Below, in pieces: positions 34,297-47,600 of a DNA stretch of 49,329 nt; the stretch's first letter is position 1, and every line of letters starts with the position of its first letter. Under the pieces are notes generated by a model. The model did not search any database. It saw only the letters and a list, made by a program, of their open reading frames with translations, and was not told the origin of the DNA. This stretch comes from Mycobacterium gordonae. GTDB lineage: Bacteria > Actinomycetota > Actinomycetes > Mycobacteriales > Mycobacteriaceae. A program made the position numbers and the translations under genes. The DNA lies in the NCBI RefSeq assembly GCF_001417955.2, contig NZ_LKTM01000315.1:1-49329 (forward strand). The letters are read 5' to 3'.

Positions 34297-34733
34297 ACAA
34301 CGACATCGGCACAGTGCTGACCGAGCAGGTCCGGCGCGCTCGATTCGAGCGAGGCGCGGAGGTCCTGGAGAAGATCAGCGGGATCGCGGGAGCGGGCCAG
34401 GCCTTCTATGACGGGCTGGCCGACATCGCACCCGCACTGGCGGAGGATGTCGTCGCGCACGGCTGTGGCGACGTGTATTCAACGACATGCTTGGCCCCGC
34501 CGCAGCGGCAACTGGTCACGATCGGGATCCTGACCGCGCTGGGTGGATGTGAACCGCAGCTGGAGATGCACCTCAACATCGCCCTCAATGTCGGTTTGAC
34601 GCCCACCGAGCTCGTCGACGCCATCCGTCATGCAGCGGTCTACTGCGGAATGCCTAAGGCGCTCAACGCGATCAGTGTCGCCAGGAACGTCTTCGCCCAC
34701 CGCGACCTGATGCCGGTCAGCACAGCGACGTAG
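34293..34733 (+). CDS. Carboxymuconolactone decarboxylase (CMD/AhpD-like) protein
   Basis: A 146-residue single-domain protein. The CMD core is clear: LAPPQRQLVTIGILTALGG, then EPQLEMHLNIALNVG, then TPTELVDAIRHAAVYCGMP. The CxxC pair of AhpD peroxidases is absent, while the Glu and His of the gamma-carboxymuconolactone decarboxylase type remain, so a peroxidase role is unlikely. Family members act on lactone or ring-cleavage products, often as oligomers. It overlaps the upstream hydrolase stop by 4 bases and is probably made together with it. The true substrate cannot be read. Confidence 0.88.
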   Translation: MNNDIGTVLTEQVRRARFERGAEVLEKISGIAGAGQAFYDGLADIAPALAEDVVAHGCGDVYSTTCLAPPQRQLVTIGILTALGGCEPQLEMHLNIALNVGLTPTELVDAIRHAAVYCGMPKALNAISVARNVFAHRDLMPVSTAT

Positions 34734-34763
34734 ACCTCATGCACAGCCCGCCACCGGAGGTCT
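34732..34763 (+). terminator. Weak terminator-like hairpin after the CMD gene
   Basis: AGACCTC (34732-34738) and GAGGTCT (34757-34763) are a perfect 7-base inverted repeat with an 18-base loop, followed by TATT. The left arm overlaps the TAG stop of the CMD gene. The long loop and short T-tract make it weak, but it sits where the operon should end, before the GntR gene. Confidence 0.3.
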
Positions 34764-34825
34764 TATTCGAATCAGGCAATGCGACCTGTCGGCACGTCCC
34801 GGTCGCTGCGTCATGACAAACTGGC

Positions 34826-35572
34826 ATGTCCTCACCCTCCGGATCGCTTAAGGACAGAACCACTGTGCCCGAGCCAGCCGACATAGAATTGCCGCTCGGG
34901 GAAGCGGCCTATCGGCGACTCCGGGCCGATATCGTGGGCTGCCGACTCGGCCCGGGCGAGCGACTGACCGAGCGGGGCTTGGCGTCCCAACTGGGAATCG
35001 GAGTTTCACCGATCCGCGACGCACTGACCCGTCTGGACCACGAGGGATTGGTGCGGACCATCCCGCGCAAGGGCTATCAGGTCATGCCGCTGACCATCCA
35101 GTCGGTCAACGAGCTGTTCGAATTCTGGGCCGTGATCGGACCCGAACTCGTCCGGCGCGGTATCGCCGGCGCCAGTGACGACCAGTTCGACCGAGCCCGA
35201 CTGCTGGCAACGAAGTTTACGCAGGTCAACAGACACGACGACGAGGACACCCGCAAGCTGGCGCTAGGGAATGTGGAGGCCATCAGCCAGTTCTTCGACC
35301 TCCTCGCGGAGGCCACCGGCAACAGGTATCTCATGGCCGCCCACCGCCAGCTCATCGGCGAGGTAATGCGGGTCTGGACGCTCGTCATCGAATCCGAATT
35401 GCTCGACCTCGGCCGCAGGGTCGACGACCTCGACGACATCGGCGACGCGATGGTCCGCAGGAACGCCGACCGCGCCGCCGAACTCATCCGTCGCCACATC
35501 GAGCGATCCCACGCCCGGGTGCTGCAAGTCCTGGCACGTTGGCCGTCGGTGGCCAACGCCGAAGTTGTCTAA
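34826..35572 (+). CDS. GntR-family transcriptional regulator (FadR/FCD type)
   Basis: A 248-residue DNA-binding regulator. The winged helix-turn-helix lies at about residues 25-95 (YRRLRADIVGCRLGPGERLT, then LASQLGIGVSPIRDALTRLDHEGLV and the wing IPRKGYQVMP). The C-terminal 150 residues are all-helical like an FCD effector domain (VNELFEFWAVIGPELVRRGI; HIERSHARVLQ). FCD regulators usually respond to small carboxylic acids. The gene is on the same strand as the hydrolase and CMD genes, 92 bases downstream, and probably controls them through the palindromes at 33243-33279. A later GTG at 34865 is an alternative start. Its 3' end overlaps the converging dehydrogenase by 4 bases. Confidence 0.88.
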   Translation: MSSPSGSLKDRTTVPEPADIELPLGEAAYRRLRADIVGCRLGPGERLTERGLASQLGIGVSPIRDALTRLDHEGLVRTIPRKGYQVMPLTIQSVNELFEFWAVIGPELVRRGIAGASDDQFDRARLLATKFTQVNRHDDEDTRKLALGNVEAISQFFDLLAEATGNRYLMAAHRQLIGEVMRVWTLVIESELLDLGRRVDDLDDIGDAMVRRNADRAAELIRRHIERSHARVLQVLARWPSVANAEVV

Positions 35573-36393
35573 CTGGGAATGATGCGCCCCGTGACCAGTT
35601 CGACGATCCGCTGGTAGTTCGAACCGGTCACCCGCACCATCAGGTCCAGCGCGACCGCGTCCGGCCCGACGAGCACGCGGGCCTTGTTCTTGCGCACCGC
35701 GTTCAGGATGATCTTGGCGGCCTTCTTCGGGCTGGTGTTGGCCAGCCGCTTGTCGAACAACTGGGCCAGCTCGTCGCGGTCCAGGCCTTCGGCCACCGTG
35801 GCGTTGCGGGCGATCGCGGTCTTGATGCCGCCGGGGTGCACGGTGGTGACGCCGACACGGTGGCCGCTCTGCCGCATTTCCTGGCGCAGCGCCTCGGTGT
35901 AGCCGCGGACGGCGAATTTCGCTGCGTTGTAGGCGGAGTAGCCGGGCACCGAGAACAGGCCGAACACGCTGGAGATGTTGATGACATGGCCGTCGCCGGA
36001 GGCGATCAGGTGCGGCAGGAACGCCTTGGTGCCGTTGACGACGCCCCAGAAGTCGACGTCCATCACTCGCTCGATGTCCTTGAACTGCTCGACCTCGACG
36101 TTGCCGGTGTGGCCGATGCCGGCGTTGTTGTAGATCTGGTTGACCTTGCCGAAGTGCTCTTTGACCTCGTCGGCGTAGAGGAGGAAGCTCTCGCGCTCGG
36201 TGACGTTGAGCCGGTCGGCCTTGACCTGGACGCCGATCGCCTTGAGCTGCTCCTCGGTGTCGGCCAGGCCTTCGGTGTCGATGTCGCAGATCGCCAGGCT
36301 GGCGCCCGAGCGGCCCAACTCGATCGCCAGCGCTTGGCCGATACCCGAACCCGCGCCGGTCACCACGGCGACCTTGCCGGCGAAACCCTCCAT
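35569..36393 (-). CDS. Short-chain dehydrogenase/reductase (Rv1245c-like)
   Basis: A 274-residue classical SDR. Motifs are complete: the NAD(P)-binding TGAGSGIG near the start, NNAG (about residue 90), the catalytic Ser in NISSVFG and YSAYNAAK with Tyr and Lys. The ATG at 36393 is preferred because GGGAGGG lies 5 bases before it; a GTG 6 bases further upstream would overlap that ribosome site. It matches Rv1245c in length and position between lpqZ and kgd. The substrate is unknown. The C-terminal tail (about residues 205-274) is helical, as in SDRs that act on lipophilic substrates. Confidence 0.93.
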   Translation of the reverse strand: MEGFAGKVAVVTGAGSGIGQALAIELGRSGASLAICDIDTEGLADTEEQLKAIGVQVKADRLNVTERESFLLYADEVKEHFGKVNQIYNNAGIGHTGNVEVEQFKDIERVMDVDFWGVVNGTKAFLPHLIASGDGHVINISSVFGLFSVPGYSAYNAAKFAVRGYTEALRQEMRQSGHRVGVTTVHPGGIKTAIARNATVAEGLDRDELAQLFDKRLANTSPKKAAKIILNAVRKNKARVLVGPDAVALDLMVRVTGSNYQRIVELVTGRIIPS

Positions 36394-36523
36394 GAGCACC
36401 CTCCCTTGTCTGAAGCTCAGCGTCGAGATTAGCCGGTACCGGTGGTCCCTGATATCGGCGGGCCTGCTTCACCAGATTCACCGCACGGGGGTGCGCACAC
36501 TGCCACTCAACGGTGGTACACCA

Positions 36524-37696
36524 CTATCTGGGTTCGATCACCGACACCGTTCCGTCGCCGTAGTTGGCGACATAGACGGTGTGGGTGCTGCGATCCACCG
36601 CCAACCCGAGCGGAAGGTTGCCGACTCGCACGGTCGCGGCGACCCTCCGCTTCGACCCGTCGATCACCGATACCGTGCCGTCGCCGTAGTTGGCGACGTA
36701 AACGGTGTGGGTGCCCGGATCCACCGCCACCGCGTCCGGGCCCTTGCCGACTCGCACGGTCGCGGTGACGGTGTGCGTGGACCCGTCGATCACCGACACC
36801 GAGTCACCGCCCTCGTGGCCGGCATAGACGGTGTGGGTGCCCGGATCCACCGCCAGCGCGTCCGGGCCGTTGCCGACATGCACCGTGGCGGTGACCGTGC
36901 GGGTGGACGCGTCGATCACCGATACCGTGTCCTCGTCCCGGTTAGCGGCGTAGACGGTGTGGGTGATCGGATCCACCGCGACCCCGTACGGGCCCTTACC
37001 GACGGGCACGGTCACGCTGACCTTGTGCGTCTTCCCGTCGATGACCCGAATACTGTCGTCGTCGAAGATCGCGACGTAGACGGATTGGCTGTCCGGATCT
37101 ATCGCCAGCGCGACCGGGATTCCGCCGACGTGCACGGTGGCGATGACCGCACGTGTCGACCCGTCGATCACCGATACCGAGTTCTCGAATTCATTGGCGA
37201 CGTAGACGGTGTGGGTGTTCGGGTCCACCGCGATCGAGCGCGGATCCTTGCCGGCGGGCACCGTGGCGGTGACCGTGTGTTTCGACCCGTCGATCACCGT
37301 CACCGTGTCCTCGTGCCAGTTGGTGCCGTAGACGGTGTGGGTGACCGGATCCACCGCTACATCCTTCACGTTCCTGTCGAGGCGCACGGTCGCGGTGACC
37401 AGGTAGGGCGGCGGGACCAGATAAGGGGGGAACTGACGCTGCACCGCGGCAAACACAACGGTCCCGATGACCGCAAGTGCCGCCACAAAGCCCAGGATTC
37501 GCGCGAGCGGCGAGCGTTTCCCGGGCCGGCGCGGCTGGTCACGGGCCTGTTGTGCTTGCGGGGCCGGTTCGCGTACGGGCGGACCGGCTAGCTGGGTGGT
37601 TGGGTATTCGGTCCGCTGGGTGCCGTAGTGCCACTGCCCTGGCATGTCCCCCGAATTCGGATACACGGCAGGCGTGGGCGGTGGTGGTGTAGTCAT
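36524..37696 (-). CDS. Membrane-anchored seven-blade YVTN beta-propeller protein
   Basis: A 390-residue protein. Residues 1-60 are a Pro/Gln-rich cytoplasmic head, 63-85 a single membrane segment (ARILGFVAALAVIGTVVFAA), and 100-390 a propeller facing outwards. The propeller has seven repeats, the first six of exactly 42 residues and the last of 39, each built on a pattern like VGxxPxxxAVDPxTHTVYVAN followed by a VSVIDGST strand. This is the YVTN/surface-layer repeat type. Seven units suit a closed ring. Its ATG overlaps the stop of the small secreted gene upstream (TAATG), so the two are co-translated. Role unknown; such propellers usually bind proteins or glycans. M. tuberculosis has relBE (Rv1246c-Rv1247c) between its SDR and kgd. 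Confidence 0.9.
   Translation of the reverse strand: MTTPPPPTPAVYPNSGDMPGQWHYGTQRTEYPTTQLAGPPVREPAPQAQQARDQPRRPGKRSPLARILGFVAALAVIGTVVFAAVQRQFPPYLVPPPYLVTATVRLDRNVKDVAVDPVTHTVYGTNWHEDTVTVIDGSKHTVTATVPAGKDPRSIAVDPNTHTVYVANEFENSVSVIDGSTRAVIATVHVGGIPVALAIDPDSQSVYVAIFDDDSIRVIDGKTHKVSVTVPVGKGPYGVAVDPITHTVYAANRDEDTVSVIDASTRTVTATVHVGNGPDALAVDPGTHTVYAGHEGGDSVSVIDGSTHTVTATVRVGKGPDAVAVDPGTHTVYVANYGDGTVSVIDGSKRRVAATVRVGNLPLGLAVDRSTHTVYVANYGDGTVSVIEPR
36527..37399 (-). repeat. Seven in-frame 126-base repeats encoding propeller blades
   Basis: Six units of 126 bases and one of 117 run through the propeller gene, starting at 37399 on the minus strand. Conserved pieces such as GACGGTGTGGGTG (plus-strand sense) recur once per unit. 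Blades 6 and 7 are the most alike (both contain YVANYGDGTVSVI), pointing to recent duplication or conversion. Such repeats can gain or lose blades by recombination. Confidence 0.85.
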
Positions 37697-37863
37697 TAGC
37701 CGGGTACCACCGAACTGGACCCCCGGCGCCAGAAGCCGTTGACGTCAGGCTCGGGCGGGGCGGACAGCGGGCCGCAGTCGTTCGTCCACGTCAGGGCGGC
37801 GTGTGCAATGGCGCCAACGCCGGCCGCTGCGGTGGCTACTGCGACGAGCAGTGCGCGAATCAT
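37696..37863 (-). CDS. Small secreted protein (55 residues) coupled to the propeller gene
   Basis: An ATG at 37863 opens a 55-residue frame ending in TAA at 37698-37696. Residues 1-22 look like a signal peptide: MIRALLV, then an alanine/glycine core ending AIAHA, a good AxA signal-peptidase I site. The mature part of about 33 residues begins ALTWTNDCG and has one Cys, a Pro-rich stretch (PLSAPPEPD) and a basic patch (FWRRG). The stop overlaps the propeller start codon by one base (TAATG), strong evidence for a real, coupled gene. No clear Shine-Dalgarno is seen. I recognise no family. The single Cys could join a disulfide with a partner. Confidence 0.6.
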   Translation of the reverse strand: MIRALLVAVATAAAGVGAIAHAALTWTNDCGPLSAPPEPDVNGFWRRGSSSVVPG

Positions 37864-37998
37864 AAAAGTTGATGTTCGCTGCCCCGCCGGAATCCAGACA
37901 GGGTCATTCGACCCTCACTACCCGAACCGAAGTCCTAAAGGCGCGGCGTCAGGCGCAAGCTGGCGCCGGCGAGCGCGCGCGTAATGCCGCCCGGCGCG

Positions 37999-38020
37999 GC
38001 GTGTCGCTGTACCGACACGC
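37999..38020. terminator. Hairpin downstream of kgd
   Basis: GCGTGTCG (37999-38006) pairs perfectly with CGACACGC (38013-38020) around a 6-base loop. It lies 27 bases beyond the kgd stop in the 183-base gap before the small secreted gene on the same strand. There is no U-tract. Next to it, at 38029-38045, is a short tandem run of GGAC units. Probable terminator for the kgd transcript. Confidence 0.4.
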
Positions 38021-38046
38021 ACGCTCGCGGACGGACGGACGGACGC

Positions 38047-41811
<3,765 letters not shown>

Positions 41812-42004
41812 GGCCGCTGTTCGCCTCAATTCTTGTGTCCTGCAAGCGTTTTGGCGAACGCCTGCGACTCCTGGCGCCCCGGGTGGCGGGGCGCCTCACA
41901 CCCCTCGGTGGTCGGTGAAGGGTACCGACCGTTTCTGACCCATAAAGGCTAGCGCTTTGCCCGCGATCCGCGAGAGAGACCAACCGCTTTAGCCGTTATG
42001 CGCG

Positions 42005-42751
42005 TCAGCTGGCATCCCGGACCGGCGGCAGCACGTGCAGGGTGACCGGCCACCGCTCCGGCGGCGGGCCGAAGGCCGAGCGGGAGTTGCGGACCAGCTT
42101 CTTGCCGACCATCCGGTTACCGATGGCGCCGATGATCGCACCGATGCCGACGGGTAGCAGCTTGCCGAACATCAGGGCGCCGCGCTTGAGGGCGAACCTC
42201 TTGACGAAGCGCTTGAGCAGGCTGTTGTTCAGCTTCGACACCGCGGGCAACGGCAACGAGGCCATGCTCTCGGACACCCAGCCGCCGCTGGTCCGGCCGC
42301 CGCCGATCACCTGCGCCAGGTCGGCCTTGCTGTTGTCTCCGACCAGCACGGCCAGCACCAGGGCGCGACGCCGTTCCCGGTGGTCGAGGGGGATGCCGTA
42401 CACCGACGCCAGCGCGAGCACCAGCAGGGCCGTGGCTTCCAGGAACACCGCGGTTTCGCCGGCGGCCGCCGACAGCGCGGCGATCGTTCCGATGCCGGGC
42501 AACGTCGCGGCAGCGCCCACCGCGGCGCCGCTGGCCGTCACCGCGCCAACGAAGCGTTTCTCCAGCTTGGTCACGATCTCGGCCGGGCCGGCGCCCGGGT
42601 GCGCCCGGCGCAGACGCGCCACGTAGGCCTCGGCGGCCGGGCCCTGGATCCGCGAACTACGTTCGATGATCTGTGCCAATGCCCGGCTGGATGCCTTAGG
42701 TTTGCCGGCGGGCTGCTGGTCGGGTACCGACTTGCTTCGTCGAGCGCTCAT
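42005..42751 (-). CDS. EcsC-like membrane-associated protein (Rv1249c-like)
   Basis: A 248-residue protein of unknown function. A basic N-terminus (SARRSKSVPDQQPAGKPK) is followed by a helical region and a hydrophobic Gly/Ala-rich hairpin at about residues 72-120 (GAVTASGAAVGAAATLPGIGTI, then FLEATALLVLALASVYGI), then a second Gly-rich segment near residue 200 (MFGKLLPVGIGAIIGAIGNRM). This arrangement resembles the EcsC family. It corresponds by position to Rv1249c, annotated as a membrane protein. It is divergent from the MFS exporter and lies about 190 bases upstream of kgd on the same strand. Confidence 0.82.
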   Translation of the reverse strand: MSARRSKSVPDQQPAGKPKASSRALAQIIERSSRIQGPAAEAYVARLRRAHPGAGPAEIVTKLEKRFVGAVTASGAAVGAAATLPGIGTIAALSAAAGETAVFLEATALLVLALASVYGIPLDHRERRRALVLAVLVGDNSKADLAQVIGGGRTSGGWVSESMASLPLPAVSKLNNSLLKRFVKRFALKRGALMFGKLLPVGIGAIIGAIGNRMVGKKLVRNSRSAFGPPPERWPVTLHVLPPVRDAS

Positions 42752-42949
42752 AGTGCCTCTCTTCGGGACGGCGTCTCTTCAGGCTAACGCGCGTCCAGCA
42801 AGATGAGTGCCGGGCAGAAAGGCTTCACACAATCCCGCGGTCGGGTCTGTGTTCCGGCCCGGCCGAAGAGCGCTGCGGGGAACGGAGCAGGAATAATGCG
42901 GGCTGGACTTCACGTGACCCCACACGGGAGCCGAAACGAGGTGCGATAG

Positions 42950-44665
42950 ATGAGCACGGCGACGAGCCGGGTGGCCGGGGACAGCGTCTCCGGGAACCCT
43001 TGGGCCGCGCTGTGGGCGATGATGCTCGGGTTCTTCATGATCATGCTGGACTCGACGATCGTGGCGGTGGCCAATCCGACGATCATGACCGCGCTGAACA
43101 TCGGGTACGCCACAGTGGTGTGGGTGACCAGCGCCTACCTGCTGGGTTACGCGGTGGTGCTGCTGGTCGCCGGCCGGCTCGGCGACCGGTTCGGCCCCAA
43201 GAACCTCTATGTGATCGGCCTGGTGGTCTTCACCTTCGCGTCGGTGTGGTGCGGGCTTTCCGGCAGCGCCGCCATGTTGATCGCGGCCCGCGTCGTCCAG
43301 GGCGTGGGCGCCGGACTGCTCACCCCGCAGACGCTGTCGATGCTCACCCGGATTTTCCCGGCCAACCATCGCGGCTCCGCGATGAGCATGTGGGGCGCCA
43401 CCGCCGGCGTCGCCAGCCTGGTCGGCCCGCTCGCCGGGGGAACGCTGGTAGACGGCCTGGGCTGGCAATGGATCTTCTTCGTCAATGTGCCGGTCGGCGT
43501 CATCGGGTTAGCGCTGGCGATCTGGCTGATTCCCGCTCTGCCGGTCCGCACCCAGGGATTCGACCCGATCGGCGTCGCGCTGTCCGGCGTCGGGATGTTC
43601 CTGCTGGTGTTCGGTCTGCAGGAAGGTGAAACGGCGCACTGGAAGCCGTGGATCTGGGCCGTGTTGGTCGCCGGCGCCGGGTTCATGTCTGCGTTCGTCT
43701 ATTGGCAGTCGATCAACCGGCGCGCTCCGCTGGTTCCGCTGAACATGTTCGCGGACCGCGACTTCAGCCTGTGCAACATCGGAGTGGCGATCATTTCGTT
43801 CGCGTCGACGGCGATGATGCTGCCGCTGACCTTTTACGCCCAGTCGGTGTGCGGGCTGTCGCCGACGCGTTCGGCCCTGCTGATCGCGCCGGTGGCCGTC
43901 AGTAGCGGCCTGCTCGCCCCGCTCGTCGGGCTGATCATCGACAAGGTCCATCCGGTGCCGCTGCTGGGTTTCGGCTTCTCGGCGCTGGCGATCTCGATGA
44001 CGTGGCTGGCGATGGAGTTGGAGCCCGGCACTCCGGTCTGGCGGCTGGTGCTGCCGTTCGTGGGCCTGGGAGTGGGGATGGCCTTCGTCTGGTCGCCGCT
44101 GGCAGCCACCGCGACCCGCAACCTGCCCACCGAGCAGTCCGGCGCCGGCTCGGGCGTCTACAACGCCACCCGTCAACTCGGGGCGGTGCTGGGGAGCGCA
44201 GGCATGGCCGCGTTCATGACGTGGCGTATCGGCGCCGAGGTGCCGGGCGGTGCCGCGGCGCCCACCGGGGAGGACGCGGCCCTGCAGCTACCCGCCTTCA
44301 TGCGGGCACCCTTCTCGGCGGCGATGTCGCAGTCGATGCTGTTGCCGGCGTTCATCGCGCTCTTCGGGATCGTCGCGTCGCTGTTCCTGGTGGGCGCGGT
44401 GGGTTCGGCCCTGAGCCGACGCGAGGTCGACGACTTGGCCGGCTACGCACTGGCGGACGACGACCCGGAAGACGACCCGGAAAACGATGACGACGGTTAC
44501 GTCGAATACATCCTGCGCCGGGAACCGGACTCTGCCTACGACGTCAACACCCAGCCAGTGGTTTCTCTGACCCGGCGCAACGGTGCTCCCAGGGTCGCCG
44601 TGCCGCGGGTCGCGGAGCTCGCGCGCCAGTCAGATCCCGACGACCCGGTCTCCGGTCGACTCTGA
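42950..44665 (+). CDS. MFS drug/metabolite exporter, DHA2 (14-TM) type (Rv1250-like)
   Basis: A 571-residue inner-membrane exporter. Major facilitator motifs are clear: motif D1 LDSTIVAVANPTI in the first membrane segment, motif A GRLGDRFGPKN after the second, and the antiporter motif C GATAGVASLVGPLAGG in the fifth. The length and spacing fit 14 segments, as in proton-driven multidrug exporters (EmrB/QacA type). The last 90 residues are a hydrophilic tail with a very acidic block (DDDPEDDPENDDDG). The ATG follows GAGGTGCG. The 3' end overlaps the converging helicase gene by 36 bases. Substrate unknown; it matches Rv1250 by position. Confidence 0.92.
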   Translation: MSTATSRVAGDSVSGNPWAALWAMMLGFFMIMLDSTIVAVANPTIMTALNIGYATVVWVTSAYLLGYAVVLLVAGRLGDRFGPKNLYVIGLVVFTFASVWCGLSGSAAMLIAARVVQGVGAGLLTPQTLSMLTRIFPANHRGSAMSMWGATAGVASLVGPLAGGTLVDGLGWQWIFFVNVPVGVIGLALAIWLIPALPVRTQGFDPIGVALSGVGMFLLVFGLQEGETAHWKPWIWAVLVAGAGFMSAFVYWQSINRRAPLVPLNMFADRDFSLCNIGVAIISFASTAMMLPLTFYAQSVCGLSPTRSALLIAPVAVSSGLLAPLVGLIIDKVHPVPLLGFGFSALAISMTWLAMELEPGTPVWRLVLPFVGLGVGMAFVWSPLAATATRNLPTEQSGAGSGVYNATRQLGAVLGSAGMAAFMTWRIGAEVPGGAAAPTGEDAALQLPAFMRAPFSAAMSQSMLLPAFIALFGIVASLFLVGAVGSALSRREVDDLAGYALADDDPEDDPENDDDGYVEYILRREPDSAYDVNTQPVVSLTRRNGAPRVAVPRVAELARQSDPDDPVSGRL

Positions 44666-47600
44666 CGGCCCCTCGGTGAGGGCCAGGAAGGCGCCCAGGT
44701 CCACCAGGCCGGCCGGGGTAGCCGGCAGGTACTGCGTCAGCGACTCCGATCGGACGATGACGGCCGCGTACTGAGCTCTGCTGATGGCGACGTTGAGTCG
44801 GTTGCGGTTGAGCAGGAACGAGATACCGCGTGGGACTTCGTCAATCGATGACGCCGTCATGGAGATGAAGACGACCGGGGCCTGCCCACCCTGGAACTTG
44901 TCGACGGTGCCGACCCGGACCCCGGGCAGGCCGGCATCGGAGAGCCGCTGACGGATCAGGGCCACCTGGGCGTTGTACGGCGCCAGCACCAGCACATCCG
45001 CGGCGGCCAGCGGCCGGGTGCCGCGCTCGTCGGTCCACGCCTGGCCGAGCATGCGCCCGATCTCGTCCACGATGGCGGCGGCCTCTTCGGCGCTGTCGAT
45101 CGAATTGCCTTGATGGCGAACGGGAAGCACGTGCACGCCCGGATCGCGGCCGGCCAGGCGACGGGCGGTGGTCGCCTCGGCATGCGACCGCAGCCGACCC
45201 TCATAGGACAGCGCCGAGACGGCCGCACACACCTCCGGATGCATCCGGTAGGACAGGTCCAGGAAGTACCCGCGCTCGTCGGGCAGCGTCTGCTGTCCGT
45301 CGACCAGCCATTCCAGCGCCGAGATATCGACTTGTTCCGGATGGGTGCCCTGGCTGACCTGCGGCAGTTGTTGCGGATCCCCGAGCAGCAACAGGTTGGT
45401 GGCCGACGGCGCCACCGCGATGGTGTTGGCCAGACAGAATTGTCCCGCCTCATCGATCACCAGCAGGTCCAGGCTGCCCGGGGGCACCCGCTGGGCATTG
45501 GCGAAATCCCAAGCAGTACCGCCGATTACGCAGCCCGCGTGGTCGGCGATGAACGCCGGGTATCGGTTCGCGTCGATCTCCTGCCACCGCGCGCCGGCGG
45601 TGCCCTTCTTGGCGACGAGAGCCGGGTCCAGGCCGGCGTCGACCACGCAGTCCAAAACATTCTCCACCGCCGCATGCGATTGCGCGACCACGCCGACGCG
45701 CCAACAATATTCGGTGACCAGCGCTTTGATCACCCGGGCGGCGGTGTGCGTCTTGCCGGTTCCGGGTGGTCCGTGGACCGCGAGGTAGGACGAATCGAGG
45801 CTCAGCGTGGCGGCGGTGATGTCGGCGACGGTGTCGTCGGTGCGCGGCAACGACGTAGCGCCGTGGGTGCGTGGCGGGCGCCGCAGCAGGAGGTCGATGA
45901 GTGCGGTGCGGGGCAGGTCCGGCAAACCGGTTGCCACGGCGTGTGCCGTCGCCGCGATGGACTCGCGCAGCGCGGTCGTCTTCACCGGCGGGCCCGGCGT
46001 CAGCGCGAACGGCAACTGGTGAAAGATGTTGCCGTCCTTGCCGGTCCGTTCGAGGATGGTCACCACGGCAGGCAGGCTGGGGTCGTCGACCCCGACGACT
46101 TCGGCCCGGCCGGCTCCGCGGCGGTCGGGATCCTCGGCCATGCCGGTCGGCGCGGGCGGCTCGTAGAGCGCGAACACTTCCGTGTTGAGGTCGCCGCGGG
46201 CCAGTTCCCCGTTGAGTTGCACCCGGCGCTGCGGCTTGCGGGCGCGCGGCGGCGTGTGCCAGTCGGTGACGACGGTTGCGGAGTCGACGACGAAAACGTC
46301 TGTGTTATCCGACCATTCGTCGAGCGGATAGTTCAGCCGGTCGAAGTGCGACCACCAGAACGGTTTGTCCTCGCGTTGGTGATATCCGCGGGCGGCGGCC
46401 ACAAGGGCGACGGCCCGCTGTTCAGGAGTGCGTTCACCGGCGGCGGCGTCGCCGGTGAACGTCGCCAGTGTCGTCGCGAGCTGATCGTGGTCCTTGATGC
46501 TGTCGCGCTCGGGTACGGGCTGAACACCGATCGGCGTGACGCCGGATTCCCAGGCCAGAATCAGCAACCAGTCCCGCAGCTTGCGGGTGGACAGGCAGTC
46601 GTAGTGGTTGTACTCCTCGATTTCCTTGAGCACCGTCGCCGCTTCGTCCGCGCGGCCCGCGGCCACCAGTTCGCAGTACCGCGCATAGGAGGTGATGGAG
46701 TCGGTGGCGGTGGTGACATCGCCCGAACGCAGCTGGGTGCCCATGTACAGCGGCTCCAGCGCCTTGAGGCTCAGACTTTCGGCGCCCACGCGAATGCTCT
46801 TGCGCACCAACGGATAAAGGTCCACTAATACGCCGTTGCGCAACAGGTCGTCGACCTCGTCCTCGCCGACGCCGTAGCGACCGGCGAGCCGCAGCAACGC
46901 CGTCTTCTCGTAGGCCGCGTAGTGGTAGATGTGCATGTTCGGGTAGCGCTTGCGGCGCTTGGCCACCAGGGTCAGAAATTGCTTGAGCGCCGCCCGCTCG
47001 TCGATGCGGTCATGCGCCCACAGCGGACGGAATCTCCCCGCCGGGCCCGCTTCCAGGACGCCGAACAGATATTCCAGTCCCCATTGGCGACCGTCGGCGG
47101 TCCACAATGGGTCGCCTTCGAAATCGAAGAACAGGTCGCCCGGGTTCGGTTCGGGCAGCAGCGCCAGCGGCTGCGGATCGGCTACCTCGTACTGCGCGGT
47201 GCCGCTATCGCGTTGGCGTAACTGCAGTTTCGCCTGCGCGGTCAGCCGGCCCAATATTTGGGTGCCCAGGCCGGGCACCGCCCGGCTGCGGTCGGCCAGC
47301 TCGCCGATGGTGCCGACACCGGCGTCAATCAGCTTCTCGCGCTGGCTGACTCGCATGCCGGCGACCAGCAGCAGGTCGTCGCGGGCGCGCAACTGTTCGA
47401 TACACAGCGGGCATCGGAAGCACGCCTGCACCCCGGTGTCCTCCCAGCGCACGGCACGGCCTGAGGCGTAATGCTCGTCCAGCAGCTTCTGTAGCTGCGC
47501 GCGCTGGGTCCGGTAGACCGGCATCAGGTCGCTGAGGCGGTAGCGCACGACCGTGCCGTCGCCGAGTTCCAGTTCGGCGTCCGGGGTGATGGGAACGCCT

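Noticed and set aside
36527..37399. The regular repeats as a CRISPR array
   Set aside because: The units are 126 bases, in frame and coding throughout, with no unique spacers.
36200..37591. A 463-codon plus-strand frame with regular repeats (VDHRYRV...)
   Set aside because: It is the antisense reading of the propeller repeats; the periodicity comes from the 126-base units, and the opposite strand gives a good YVTN protein.
45110..46828. A 572-codon plus-strand frame opposite the helicase
   Set aside because: Antisense shadow; the minus-strand frame has every SF1 helicase motif.
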